A DNA stretch of 64,000 nt from Streptomyces griseoluteus (GTDB taxonomy: Bacteria > Actinomycetota > Actinomycetes > Streptomycetales > Streptomycetaceae): contig NZ_SRRU01000005.1 of assembly GCF_004784465.1 (NCBI RefSeq), forward strand, positions 453,532 to 517,531. Direction: 5' to 3'. Position numbers and translations under genes: made by a program. Under the pieces are notes generated by a model that made no database searches, had not been told where the DNA came from, and worked only from the letters and a program-made list of their open reading frames with translations. Below, piece after piece: positions 50,826 to 59,849 of the stretch (position 1 is its first letter; every line of letters starts with the position of its first letter).

Positions 50826-51530
50826 CTACGCGGCCAGGTCCTTCTCCCCCGACCCCGCCGGCTCCCGGCCGCCGGAGAACAGCGCGTCCCCGCGCTCACC
50901 GCCCACCGGACGGGCGCTCACCAGCCGTCCCGCGCGCGGCGAGCGGGCGATGGCCCGCACCAGCGGGGTCAGCAGCGCCGTGGCGGGCGGGGAGAGCAGC
51001 AGCGCGACCGCCGTACCGAGGGCGAATCCGCCGATCACGTCGGTCGGGTAGTGCACGCCCATGAAGACCCGGCAGAAGCCCTCCAGGAGGGCGAGCGCGA
51101 TACCGGCGATGCCGAAGCGGCGGTTGGCGACGAAGAGGCCGACCCCGATCGCCATGGTGATCGTCGCGTGGTCGCTGACGAAGGAGTAGTCGCTCTTGCC
51201 CGCGATCAGGACGTCGAGCCCCTGGTGGTCCATGAAGGGGCGGGGCCGCTCCACGAAGCCCCGGATGGGCACGTTCACCAGCACGGCCACGGCCGCCGCC
51301 AGCGGCGCCCAGACCAGCGCGGCCACCGAGGACACCGCGTCCGGACCGCCCCGGCGCCGGACCGTCAGCCAGCAGCCGATGACCAGCAGGATCATGGCCA
51401 CCGGGAGTCCGTACTCGCCGACGAACTCCATGACCCGGTCGAACCAGTGCGGGGCGGCCTTCGCCAGGCCGTTGATGTCGTAGAGCAGCTCGACGTCGGG
51501 GTTCGATCCGGATTCGGCGAGTACAGCCAT
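50826..51530 (-). CDS. PAP2-family lipid phosphatase
   Basis: 234 aa, about six membrane helices. The three PAP2 motifs appear: RGFVERPRPF (P1), SFVSDHATITMA (P2, with SDH replacing SGH), and CRVFMGVHYPTDVIGGFALG (P3). Family dephosphorylates undecaprenyl pyrophosphate or phosphatidic acid at the outer face. ATG 51530 begins MAVLAESGSNPDVELLYD. Confidence 0.88.
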   Translation of the reverse strand: MAVLAESGSNPDVELLYDINGLAKAAPHWFDRVMEFVGEYGLPVAMILLVIGCWLTVRRRGGPDAVSSVAALVWAPLAAAVAVLVNVPIRGFVERPRPFMDHQGLDVLIAGKSDYSFVSDHATITMAIGVGLFVANRRFGIAGIALALLEGFCRVFMGVHYPTDVIGGFALGTAVALLLSPPATALLTPLVRAIARSPRAGRLVSARPVGGERGDALFSGGREPAGSGEKDLAA

Positions 51531-51760
51531 GGTGCTGCGGCCCCTTCGTCGTCTTACCGGACGCACCCAGTGTGCGTCGCGCCAACCCCCCCGTGGGTCG
51601 TAGATCCGCTTCCGCTGCACTGGCGCACTGACGTCTGCTCGGCTACGTGAACAGGAACGCACAGCCCCCGCCCATACGTTCCACCCTCCACCGAATGATC
51701 ACTCAGACGTTATCGAAGAGAAACCCGTACGCGCAGCTCAGGGGGTGGGTTCACACTCCG

Positions 51761-52762
51761 CTACACATGCGTGGGGAGCGCTTTCGCGCCATCCTCGGTG
51801 ACCCTCGTGGCACCGAAGTAGTCACCGCCGTCGATCGGGTCGAACCGGATCACCGCACCCGTGCGCGGCGCGTCGATCATGTACCCGCCGCCCACGTAGA
51901 TGCCCACGTGGTGGATGGCCCGCGAGTCGGTCGGATCGTGCGAGAAGAACACCAGGTCGCCGGGGAGCAGTTCGTTCCGCGCCGGATGCGGACCCGCGTT
52001 GTACTGGTCGTTCGCCACACGCGGCAGCTTGATCCCGACCTTGTCGTACGACGCCTGGGTCAGCCCCGAGCAGTCGAACCGCCCGCTCTGCGCGGCCGTA
52101 CCCGTGCCGCCCCACAGATACGGGGTGCCGAGCTTGCTCTGCGCGTAGGCGATGGCCCCGGCCGCCTGCCGGGAGGGGTCGACGCGGGTGACGGGCGCGG
52201 CGAAGCTTTTCGCCAGCGTCGTGATCGTCTTCACGTAGTTCCGGGTCTCCCGGTACGGCGGCACGCCCCCGTACCGGATGACCGCGTACGCGCCCGCGTT
52301 GTAGGCGGCCAGCATGTTGGCCGAGACGTCACCGGGAACATCCTTGACGTACTTGGCCAGTTCGCAGTCGTAGGAGGCCGCCGACGGGATCGCGTCGTCC
52401 GGGTCCCACACGTCCCGGTCCCCGTCGCCGTCTCCGTCCACCCCGTGGGTGGCCCAGGTGCCGGGGATGAACTGCGCTATCCCCTGCGCCTTCGCGGGGC
52501 TGCGCGCACCGGGGTTGAACCCGCTCTCCTGGTACAACTGGGCAGCCAGCAGGGCCGGGTTGATGGCAGGACAGAGGTTGCCCCACCTCTGCACGAGCGT
52601 CTGGTACGCCGCCGGGACGGCACCCTTGGCCAGCCCGACACCGCCGGCGGCGGCCCCGCCCGCGAGGTTCCCCGCGACGATGTACACCCCGACGACGAGC
52701 AGCATCACGAAGCTCAGGCCGAGTCCGATCGCGGCGCCCCCGGCCACCCATACTTTGCGCAC
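51761..52762 (-). CDS. Bifunctional lytic transglycosylase / NlpC-P60 peptidase
   Basis: 333 aa. One N-terminal membrane anchor (GLGLSFVMLLVVGVYIVAG), SLT muramidase domain with catalytic E79 (LAAQLYQESGFNPGARSPAK) and AQGIAQFIPGTW, then NlpC/P60 with Cys in GRFDCSGLTQ and His in IHHVGIYVG; the usual third His is Asp (MIDAPRTG). This pairing is characteristic of wall-remodelling proteins of Gram-positive type IV secretion and conjugation systems, matching the cluster at 55.7-62.7 kb. Confidence 0.9.
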   Translation of the reverse strand: MRKVWVAGGAAIGLGLSFVMLLVVGVYIVAGNLAGGAAAGGVGLAKGAVPAAYQTLVQRWGNLCPAINPALLAAQLYQESGFNPGARSPAKAQGIAQFIPGTWATHGVDGDGDGDRDVWDPDDAIPSAASYDCELAKYVKDVPGDVSANMLAAYNAGAYAVIRYGGVPPYRETRNYVKTITTLAKSFAAPVTRVDPSRQAAGAIAYAQSKLGTPYLWGGTGTAAQSGRFDCSGLTQASYDKVGIKLPRVANDQYNAGPHPARNELLPGDLVFFSHDPTDSRAIHHVGIYVGGGYMIDAPRTGAVIRFDPIDGGDYFGATRVTEDGAKALPTHV

Positions 52763-52865
52763 GGGTCAACTTTCCCCCATGAAGGGCCGGTTCAAGGCCG
52801 CTTTGCCCGCGTGGCCGACACTCAGGCCAACAATTCGGCCTATCCGCGACCGTTCAGACGCTCTT

Positions 52866-53633
52866 TCAGCTCACGGTCGCCGTCCGGTACAGCGCGGCCG
52901 CCGCGCGCCCCAGCACCACGCTGTAGGAGACGTCCGCCGTCGACCCGCCCCGCTGGTGCCCGCCGAGCACCCCGACCACCTGCCCGGACCCGTTCAGCCA
53001 CGGGCTCCCGCTGGTCCCGCCGGTGAAGCCGGGGCAGTGCACCCGCTGCTGGGTCAGGCCGCGCGCCACCGGCCGGTCGGTGCACATCACCGGCGTCTCG
53101 CGGGCGTCCGGCAGCCCGAAGAGCGTGACGGCACCCGCGCCGGCCACGGTCCCGGTGACGAACCGGTTGCCGCCGACCGCGTCCTCGACCCGCCGGCCGT
53201 CCACCTCACCGACGTGCGCGAAGGCCACGTCGCTGTCCTCGTCCTTGTCCGCCGTCCACCCCGCCGGCAGCACCCACTCCCCCACCGGCCACATCCCGTA
53301 CGGCGCCCGGCCGTTGCGGTAGCCCGGCGCGAAGAACAGCTTGCCGTCGGCATGGGTGATGCAGTGCGCGGCGGTGACCAGCAGATCATGGGCGGGACTG
53401 TGCACCACCGAGGCGGTGCAGAAGTGACCGCGCTCCGGCCGGCCCGCGGCGTCCGCGCCGAACAGCGCGCCCACCCGGGCGGTCCGCGCGTCGGCGGGCG
53501 CGGTGACGGTCACCTCGAGCGGGCCGCGCCCGTCGTCGGCGGCCGCGACGGAGGCCGAGGTGAGGGCGAGCATCACGACCGCGCCGAGCAGGGCGGGCCG
53601 CGAGGTGACCGGGTTGCGTGCGCTGCGCTTCAT
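52866..53633 (-). CDS. Secreted trypsin-like serine protease
   Basis: 255 aa. Signal peptide (LLGAVVMLALTSASVAAADD), then chymotrypsin-fold domain with His in LLVTAAHCITHADG, Asp in DEDSDVAFAHVG, Ser in GFTGGTSGSPWLNGSG. Two disulfides likely (Cys near FCTASV/AAHC and PVMCTDR/HCPGF). Adjacent to the muramidase; whether it belongs to the transport cluster is unknown. Confidence 0.9.
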   Translation of the reverse strand: MKRSARNPVTSRPALLGAVVMLALTSASVAAADDGRGPLEVTVTAPADARTARVGALFGADAAGRPERGHFCTASVVHSPAHDLLVTAAHCITHADGKLFFAPGYRNGRAPYGMWPVGEWVLPAGWTADKDEDSDVAFAHVGEVDGRRVEDAVGGNRFVTGTVAGAGAVTLFGLPDARETPVMCTDRPVARGLTQQRVHCPGFTGGTSGSPWLNGSGQVVGVLGGHQRGGSTADVSYSVVLGRAAAALYRTATVS

Positions 53634-53777
53634 CAGTCCTCACTCTGTCCCCCCAGGGTGAGAAACCTGCCCGGCCGTCGCTGAGATTTTCCTGTGAACC
53701 GCTCCCGGTACACACCCGCCGTCGGCCGGAGTGCCGTCCAACCTACCGGCGCCGGTCACACTCCGCCCGCTCTGCGG

Positions 53778-54719
53778 TCACACCCTGTCAACACCGCTGG
53801 TCGCGGGCGCCGTGAGCCCCCAGGTGACGCCGGTCAGCTCCTCGGAGAGCGTCCACAGCCGCCGGGCCGCCTCGGGGTCGCTCGCCGCCGCGCTCCGGCC
53901 GACCAGCGCGGGGGCGCCGCGCATCTCGCCGAGGCCGCCGGGGCCGACGTAGGACGCGCCGGGCAGGTCCTGGGTGGCCGCGTACAGGGTGGGCAGGGAG
54001 CCGCCCTTGTCGTCCTGGGCGAACACCTTGTTGCCGACGCCCATGAAGAGGCGGGCCAGCGGGTTCGCGGCATGGCTCTGGAGGTTGGTCGCCGCGTAGC
54101 CGGGGTGGGCGGCGAGGGCGCGCACCCCGGACCCCGCCTCGGTGAGGCGCCGCTGGAGTTCCAGGGTGAACAGGAGGTTGGCCAGCTTGGACTGGGCGTA
54201 GGCGCGGGTCGGGGTGTAGCGGCCGCGCAGATTGACGTCGTCGAAGCTGATCCGGCCGTCCCCGCCCCGGTGCAGCCCGGAGGAGACGGTCACCACGCGG
54301 TCGGTGAGGTACGGCAGCAGCAGGTTGGTCAGGGCGAAGTGCCCGAGGTGGTTGGTGCCGAACTGGGTCTCGAAGCCCTGCTTCGTCCGTCCCTCGGGGA
54401 GCATCATCACGCCCGCGTTGTTGACCAGCAGGTCCAGCGGGCGGTCCCAGCCGGCCGCGAACTCTCGTACCGAGTCCAGGTCCGCCAGGTCCAGCCGGCG
54501 CACCTCGGTGCTGCCGCTCACCCGGCCCGCCGCGGCGGCGCCGCGCGCCAGGTCCCGCACGGCGAACACCACATGAGCCCCCGCCCGCGCCAGCGCGGCG
54601 GCGGCCATGAAGCCGATCCCGCTGTTGGCACCGGTCACCACGGCCGTACGGCCGCTCAGATCCGGCAGAAGGTCCACATTCCACTGGCGCGCCGTGCGCG
54701 CTTCACTCGTCTCGGCCAT
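53778..54719 (-). CDS. Short-chain dehydrogenase/reductase
   Basis: 313 aa. Cofactor loop VVTGANSGIGFMAAAAL (TGxxxGIG), NNAG motif LLVNNAGVMML, catalytic Ser in VVTVSSGLHRG and Tyr-Lys in RAYAQSKLANLLF. Resembles retinol dehydrogenase/oxidoreductase-type SDRs. Divergent from a TetR gene across an 18-bp repeat array, so probably its target. Confidence 0.92.
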   Translation of the reverse strand: MAETSEARTARQWNVDLLPDLSGRTAVVTGANSGIGFMAAAALARAGAHVVFAVRDLARGAAAAGRVSGSTEVRRLDLADLDSVREFAAGWDRPLDLLVNNAGVMMLPEGRTKQGFETQFGTNHLGHFALTNLLLPYLTDRVVTVSSGLHRGGDGRISFDDVNLRGRYTPTRAYAQSKLANLLFTLELQRRLTEAGSGVRALAAHPGYAATNLQSHAANPLARLFMGVGNKVFAQDDKGGSLPTLYAATQDLPGASYVGPGGLGEMRGAPALVGRSAAASDPEAARRLWTLSEELTGVTWGLTAPATSGVDRV

Positions 54720-54722
54720 GAC

Positions 54723-54800
54723 CTCAATGTAGGCAACGCCAACAATGATGTCAACGACAACAATGCAGACGCCGTCAACAAAGCTGGCGCCGACAACATC
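54723..54800. repeat. Degenerate 18-bp tandem repeats in the SDR/TetR divergent promoter
   Basis: AACAATG-type cores at 54741, 54759, 54777 and 54795, exactly 18 bp apart (AACAATG, AACAATG, AACAAAG, AACATCG), with a weaker copy beginning at 54723. The rest of the unit approximates NNGNCRMCGNC. Low GC compared with surroundings. Likely regulator-binding array (inference). Confidence 0.7.
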
Positions 54801-54808
54801 GGGATATC

Positions 54809-55426
54809 ATGACCCCCATGCCGCGCATCCCCACCAGCCGCCCGTACCACCACGGCGACCTGCGCGCCGCCCTGCTCCAGAGCGCCGAGCGCACCCTGCG
54901 CGAGAAGGGGGCCGCCGCCCTCTCCCTGCGCGAGCTGGCCCGCGCCACCGGCGTCAGCCACGCCGCCCCCGGCCGCCACTTCAAGGACAAGCAGGCCCTC
55001 CTCGACGCCCTCGCCCTCGCCGGCTACGAGCGCCTGAACCAGGCCCTCACCGCCGCGGCCGCCGACACCCCCGAGGCGGACTTCGAGCAGCGCCTGACCG
55101 CTCTCGCGCGGGCCTACCTCGGCTTCGCCGTCGAGAACCCGGAGCTGCTGGAGCTGATGTTCGCGCGCAAGCACGAACCCGACAGCTCCGGCCGGCTCGC
55201 CGCCGCCGTCGACCAGTCCCTCGGCTCCCTCACCCGCACCTTCGCCCGCGCGCAGGAACGCGGCGAGATCGTCCAGGGCGACCCCGAGCGCGTCACCCTG
55301 GTCGCCGCCGCAAGCCTGCACGGCCTCGCCGCCCTCATCGCCGGCTGCGCGCTGGACGCCGAGGAGGCCATGGCCGGTCTCGACACCCACGTCCACCTGT
55401 TGCTGCACGGGCTCAAACCGCGCTGA
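54809..55426 (+). CDS. TetR-family transcriptional regulator
   Basis: 205 aa. DNA-binding domain YHHGDLRAALLQSAERTLRE, ARATGVSHAAPGRHFKDKQA and a WHG-type C-terminal domain (LTALARAYLGFAVENPELLE, LHGLAALIAGCALD). ATG 54809 or 54818. Divergent from the SDR gene across the 18-bp repeats. Confidence 0.9.
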   Translation: MTPMPRIPTSRPYHHGDLRAALLQSAERTLREKGAAALSLRELARATGVSHAAPGRHFKDKQALLDALALAGYERLNQALTAAAADTPEADFEQRLTALARAYLGFAVENPELLELMFARKHEPDSSGRLAAAVDQSLGSLTRTFARAQERGEIVQGDPERVTLVAAASLHGLAALIAGCALDAEEAMAGLDTHVHLLLHGLKPR

Positions 55427-55647
55427 CGGCGCGTGAGAACATCGTCTCGACGTCTCACCCGACCGGCCGTCAGAGACCGTGCGGGAGACGGAAGGGCCGT
55501 AAGAGAGCCCAACGACGTAACCACGCCACAGGTTTCGCACCCGCGTCATTGCCCGGCGTGACCTGCCGTGATACACAGAGTGACCATACGCGCCAAATGT
55601 ACGAGACCCGCCTGTGAATGCCGCCAAGTCGACATACGACGGCGACG

Positions 55648-55660
55648 TTGTCGGCGACAA
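55648..55660 (+). promoter_or_regulatory. Palindrome upstream of the secretion-like operon
   Basis: TTGTCG-G-CGACAA, a perfect 13-bp palindrome about 65 bp before the first gene of the cluster. The rest of 55427-55724 has no gene; GTGAGA/TCTCAC near 55437-55460 may form a terminator for the TetR gene. Confidence 0.4.
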
Positions 55661-55724
55661 TGAGACCTGACCTCTGCACACCGCAGAGGAGCGGCACAAC
55701 TACCCACCAGGGGCGGTGACTTAC

Positions 55725-56033
55725 ATGCTCTTTGCGGCCGACAAGGGAGACATCAACACCATCATCGGCGGAATCGCTCCGGACTGGGGGCCTTTCGGCA
55801 GCCTGGGCAACGAAGCGAAGGTGATGATCGAGGTCGTGATGGCCGTCGCCATCCTTCTCTGCCTCGGCATCGCCATCTGGGGCGCGGCCAAACAGCGCAT
55901 CGGCGCCACCGCGCTGCGGGACACCTTCAGCGCGGAACAGGGCAAGGGACTCATCATCGCGGGCCTCACCGGGGTCTTCATCATCGGCTCCCTCGGCACG
56001 CTGTTCACCATCGTATACGGCATGGCCGTCTGA
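55725..56033 (+). CDS. Small two-helix membrane protein, pilin-like subunit of T4SS-like cluster
   Basis: 102 aa. Two hydrophobic helices (VMIEVVMAVAILLCLGIAIW and LIIAGLTGVFIIGSLGTLF) joined by a short basic loop with QRIGATALRDTFSAEQGKG. Size and layout resemble VirB2/TrbC-type pilins or the small membrane proteins that start Gram-positive conjugation operons. ATG 55725 has AGGGGCGG 8 bases upstream; GTG 55716 is alternative. Confidence 0.65.
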   Translation: MLFAADKGDINTIIGGIAPDWGPFGSLGNEAKVMIEVVMAVAILLCLGIAIWGAAKQRIGATALRDTFSAEQGKGLIIAGLTGVFIIGSLGTLFTIVYGMAV

Positions 56034-56144
56034 CGCCCGGACTCGAGGTCGCGTTTCCCTGATGTCCAGTCACCACACCGCGCCCGCGCGAGGACCCGCC
56101 CGGCTACCGTCGTATGAACACGAGGCGGAGAGGGCGGACGCGGC

Positions 56145-56966
56145 ATGAGCACCTCAGGCGAACACGGTTACCCCGAAACCGGGCACACCCGCACCCACCT
56201 GCCCGGCGGCGACCCCTACGGCGGCGCCCCCCGCCGCACCCCCCGCTCCTCCTCCCGCAGCCTCATCACCGTCGTCGGCGTCGTCGTCCTCCTCATCGCA
56301 GCCATCGCCTTCGCCAACCGCGACAACTCCGCTTCGCCGACGGACGGCTCCCCCAAGGGGGCCGCCCACCCCCCAGCGGCCCCCACCGCCGCCTCCGGCC
56401 ACACCCCGGTCCCCACCACCGAGAACGGCATCCCCACCCACTTCCCCCACACCCAGCAGGGGGCAGAGAGCGCGGCGGCGAACTACGCGGTGGCACTGGG
56501 GTCTGCGGAGATGTTCAACAAGGACAAGCGCGACTCCGTACTTCAGACCGTCATGGCCCCGTCCAGAGTGACGAGTTCAAAGGCAGAGATGGACAAGGCG
56601 TACACCTCCGCCTTCAATCAGAGCCTCGGTCTGAGCGCGGACGGTGCCGCCCCGGCGGGTTCCACCTTCGTCTCGCGCACGAGCCCGATCGGCACCAAGG
56701 TGACCGAGCCCGGTGACGACACCGCCACGGTCGCGGTCTGGTGCAGCGGGCTGTTGGGGCTGGCCGGAGCCAAGTCCACCAACCCGGTCACCAACAGCTG
56801 GTTCACCATCACGATGAAACTCCAGTGGGCAGCCGGTGACTGGAAGATCATCACGCATTCCCAGCAGGAAGGACCCGCACCGGTCCCCGGTGACGACAAG
56901 GCTTCCAGCGCGGACGACATGTCGAAGACGGTCGAGGAGTACGGAGGGTTCACCTATGCGCGCTGA
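56145..56966 (+). CDS. VirB8/TcpC-like bitopic membrane protein
   Basis: 273 aa. Cytoplasmic Pro/Arg-rich N-terminus, single transmembrane helix (LITVVGVVVLLIAAIAFANR), and an extracytoplasmic domain containing MDKAYTSAFNQSLGLSADG and TMKLQWAAGDWKIITHSQQE, like an NTF2-fold VirB8/TcpC domain. In conjugation systems such proteins scaffold the channel. Overlaps the next gene by 11 bp. Confidence 0.65.
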   Translation: MSTSGEHGYPETGHTRTHLPGGDPYGGAPRRTPRSSSRSLITVVGVVVLLIAAIAFANRDNSASPTDGSPKGAAHPPAAPTAASGHTPVPTTENGIPTHFPHTQQGAESAAANYAVALGSAEMFNKDKRDSVLQTVMAPSRVTSSKAEMDKAYTSAFNQSLGLSADGAAPAGSTFVSRTSPIGTKVTEPGDDTATVAVWCSGLLGLAGAKSTNPVTNSWFTITMKLQWAAGDWKIITHSQQEGPAPVPGDDKASSADDMSKTVEEYGGFTYAR

Positions 56967-58284
56967 TCGCCGCGTACTCACCTTGACCGGCATTGTCGGA
57001 GCCGTCCAAGTCGCGGCCGTCCTCACGGCCACCCGCGCCTTCGCGGCACCCAGCCCCAAGCCCACGAAGAGCAACGACCCCTGCGACCTGATCCACGGCG
57101 CGGCCCGCGACTTCTGCGACAAAGACAGCGGCGGCGGAGGCAGCGCCCGCAAGGGTCTTACCACCGACAACCCCCTCACCTCCTCGCTCGACCCCCTCGC
57201 CTCGCTCGCCAAGGGGTGCGCGGACGCGGCCTCGTGGACGATCGGGAAGCTGAGCGACGCGGTGAAGGAGACGGCGAACGTCGACTTCACGAACCCGAAG
57301 TTCCTCCAGCAGTACGCCGTCGTCTTCGCCGCCTCCACGATCCTCACCCTCGTCCTGTGGCTCCTGGCCGTGGCCAAACGAGCGGTGCGGGGCGTCCCCC
57401 TCACCACCGCCATCTCCGAAGCCGTCGGCTTCCTCTGGCTCACGGTCCTGGCCTCCGCCTTCACCCCCCTGATCCTCTACACCGTCGTCTCCGCGGCGGA
57501 CGGCGTCACCGACGTCCTGGCGAAGGCCACAGGAGACCAGGCCGACACGTTCTTCGGCACCTTCTCCGGCGCCCTGGAGAAGGGCGACGACATCGGCGGC
57601 GGCCCCATCATGCTGATCGTCGTCTCCCTCGTCAGCATCCTCGCCGCAGGCGTCCTCTGGCTCGAACTCGTCATCCGCGCCGCCCTGCTGTACGTAGGCG
57701 CCCTCCTCGGCACCGTCGTCTACGCGGGCCTCGTCGACAAGAACCTGTGGGGCCACGTCCGCCGCTGGGCAGGCATCATGATCGCCGTCATCATGGTCAA
57801 ACCGGTCATCGTCATCGTCCTCGGCCTCGCCGGCGCCCTCTCCGGCGACAGCGGCCCCGACGCCTTCGGCGCCGTCGTCTCCGGCCTCTCGATCATCCTG
57901 CTCGCCATCTTCGCCAGCGCGATGATCTACCGCTTCGTCCCCGGCTTCGGCGACGAGATCGCCGGCTCCCGCAACAACCGCATCATGCAGGGCGCCGAAG
58001 GCAAGGCCGCCGCCGTCATCAGCTCCCCCGCCACCCTCGTCGCCCAGGGCATCAAGACCCACAGCACCCGCGCCGACAGCAACACGGGCGGCGGCGGACA
58101 GGGCGCGAGCACCCCCCGTCCCGCCAACCCCGCCTCCGGCGGCGTCGCCGCCCACAGCGGCCGCACCCCGCAGAACGCCCCCGCCGCGGCCCCCGCGCCC
58201 CGGGCACCCAGCCCGGTCAACACCCCGCACGCAGGCAACACCCGCAACAGCAGCACCAACCGCTCTGGAGGTGAAGGGCGTTGA
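56956..58284 (+). CDS. VirB6/TrbL-like polytopic membrane protein
   Basis: 442 aa. Signal-like N-terminus ending TRAFAAPSPKP, a Cys-containing soluble stretch (SNDPCDLIHGAARDFCDKD), then about six helices (YAVVFAASTILTLVLWLLAV onward) and a Gly/Pro/Asn-rich C-terminal tail. Topology matches VirB6/TrbL channel components. Its stop overlaps the following TTG start. Confidence 0.72.
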   Translation: MRADRRVLTLTGIVGAVQVAAVLTATRAFAAPSPKPTKSNDPCDLIHGAARDFCDKDSGGGGSARKGLTTDNPLTSSLDPLASLAKGCADAASWTIGKLSDAVKETANVDFTNPKFLQQYAVVFAASTILTLVLWLLAVAKRAVRGVPLTTAISEAVGFLWLTVLASAFTPLILYTVVSAADGVTDVLAKATGDQADTFFGTFSGALEKGDDIGGGPIMLIVVSLVSILAAGVLWLELVIRAALLYVGALLGTVVYAGLVDKNLWGHVRRWAGIMIAVIMVKPVIVIVLGLAGALSGDSGPDAFGAVVSGLSIILLAIFASAMIYRFVPGFGDEIAGSRNNRIMQGAEGKAAAVISSPATLVAQGIKTHSTRADSNTGGGGQGASTPRPANPASGGVAAHSGRTPQNAPAAAPAPRAPSPVNTPHAGNTRNSSTNRSGGEGR

Positions 58285-59840
58285 CGACCGAGGCCCACCT
58301 GTCCCATCCGGTCTCGCCCCGCCGCACGTATCTCATCGGCCGCGCCCGGCCCAACGCGATCATCGGCCGCAACCGCGAGTCCGGCGAGATCGCGCTGATC
58401 GTCGTCGGCGCCTTCCTCGGCATGATGTGCGGCCTCCTCGTACCCGCCCTCCCCCTGCGCATCGCGCTCCTCAGCGGCCTCCCGATGCTCGCGGTCGCCG
58501 CGGTCTACGTGCCGTACAAGCGCCGCACCTTCTACAAGTGGTTCGAGATCAACCGCTCCTACAAGCGCACCGTCAAGCGCGAGGCCGTCTACCGCTCCCC
58601 CGTGATGGAGGCCGGCATCCGCCTCGACGGCCGCGAGGTCGAGATCGGCCCGCCCCCCGGCATCGGCCGCATCACCTGGCTCGCCGCGCCCTTCGGCCCC
58701 GACGAGATCGCCGTACTGCTGCACGCCGACCGCAAGACCGTCACCGCCGCCATCGAGATCGAGGGCCCCGGCGTCGGCCTGCGCGACTCCGAGGACCAGG
58801 AAGCCCTCGTCGACCGCTTCGGCACCCTCCTCAAGCACGTGGCGAACGGCGACGGCTTCGTCAACCGCATCCAGATGCTCGCCCGCACGCTGCCCGCCGA
58901 CCCCGACGCCCACGCCAAGGACGTCGTCCTGCGCGGTGACGGCCGCTCCCCCGAGTGGCTCCAGCGGTCCTACGACCAGCTCCAGTCCATGGTGTCCACC
59001 AGCAGCGAGCAGCACCGTGCCTACCTGGTCGCCTGCATGAGCTACAGCCGCGACCTGGCCGCCGAGGCGCACGCCATGGCCCGCGCCGCCCGCCCCCAGG
59101 CCGGCCGCAAACTCGACCGCGACGCCGGACTCGCCATCGTCATGGCCCGCGAGCTGACCGACATCTGCTCCCGCCTCCAGGAAGCCGACATCCGGGTCCG
59201 CCAGCCCCTCGGACAGGGCCGCCTCTCCTCCCTGATCCACTCCATGTACGACCCGGACCACCCCATCGACCACATCCAGGCCATGACCCAGCGCAACGCC
59301 TGGCCCGCCGAGCTGAACGCCATGGAGCCCACCTACCTCCAGGCCAAGACCCGCGAGTCCACCACCCGCGCCCCCTGGTGCCACGCCACCGCCTGGGTGA
59401 AGGAGTGGCCGATGACCCCCGTCGGCGTCAACTTCCTCGCCCCCCTCCTCGTCCACACCCCGGACGTGATCCGCACCGTCGCCGTCACCATGGACCTCGA
59501 ACCCACCGAGGTCGCCATCGAGCGCATGCTGACGGAGAAGACCAACGACGAGGCCGAGGCGTCCCGCGCCGCCAAGATGAACCGCACCGTCGACCCGCGC
59601 GACGTCGCCGCCCACTCCCGCCTCGACCAGCGCGGCGAGGACCTCGCCAGCGGAGCCGCCGGCGTCAACCTCGTCGGCTACATCACCGTCTCCGCCCGCT
59701 CCCCCGAGGCGCTCAACCGCGACAAGCGCACGATCCGCGCCTCGGCGGGCAAGTCGTACCTGAAGCTGGAGTGGTGCGACCGCGAGCACCACCGCGCGTT
59801 CGTGAACACCCTCCCGTTCGCCACCGGCATCCGAAGGTAG
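58281..59840 (+). CDS. SCO6880-type protein, N-terminal VirB4/TraE-like half
   Basis: 519 aa. Two adjacent helices near residues 37-80 (EIALIVVGAFLGMMCGLLVP), then a long soluble domain ending DREHHRAFVNTLPFATGIRR. The last 150 residues (KSYLKLEWCDREHHRAF) resemble the domain that precedes Walker A in VirB4 ATPases. Starts with TTG at 58281, supported by GGAGGTGAAGG and by TTGA overlap with the upstream stop. Together with the next gene it looks like a VirB4 split in two. Confidence 0.75.
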   Translation: MTTEAHLSHPVSPRRTYLIGRARPNAIIGRNRESGEIALIVVGAFLGMMCGLLVPALPLRIALLSGLPMLAVAAVYVPYKRRTFYKWFEINRSYKRTVKREAVYRSPVMEAGIRLDGREVEIGPPPGIGRITWLAAPFGPDEIAVLLHADRKTVTAAIEIEGPGVGLRDSEDQEALVDRFGTLLKHVANGDGFVNRIQMLARTLPADPDAHAKDVVLRGDGRSPEWLQRSYDQLQSMVSTSSEQHRAYLVACMSYSRDLAAEAHAMARAARPQAGRKLDRDAGLAIVMARELTDICSRLQEADIRVRQPLGQGRLSSLIHSMYDPDHPIDHIQAMTQRNAWPAELNAMEPTYLQAKTRESTTRAPWCHATAWVKEWPMTPVGVNFLAPLLVHTPDVIRTVAVTMDLEPTEVAIERMLTEKTNDEAEASRAAKMNRTVDPRDVAAHSRLDQRGEDLASGAAGVNLVGYITVSARSPEALNRDKRTIRASAGKSYLKLEWCDREHHRAFVNTLPFATGIRR

Positions 59841-59849
59841 AGGCTCTCC

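Noticed and set aside
47585..50899. A 1104-codon minus-strand frame over pstS and the oxidoreductase
   Set aside because: pstS is certain in another frame on the same strand, and the long frame has no recognisable domain.
56154..58230. Long minus-strand frames opposite the VirB8-like and VirB6-like genes
   Set aside because: Asp/Gly/Val-rich antisense shadows; the plus-strand frames have membrane helices, overlaps and ribosome sites.
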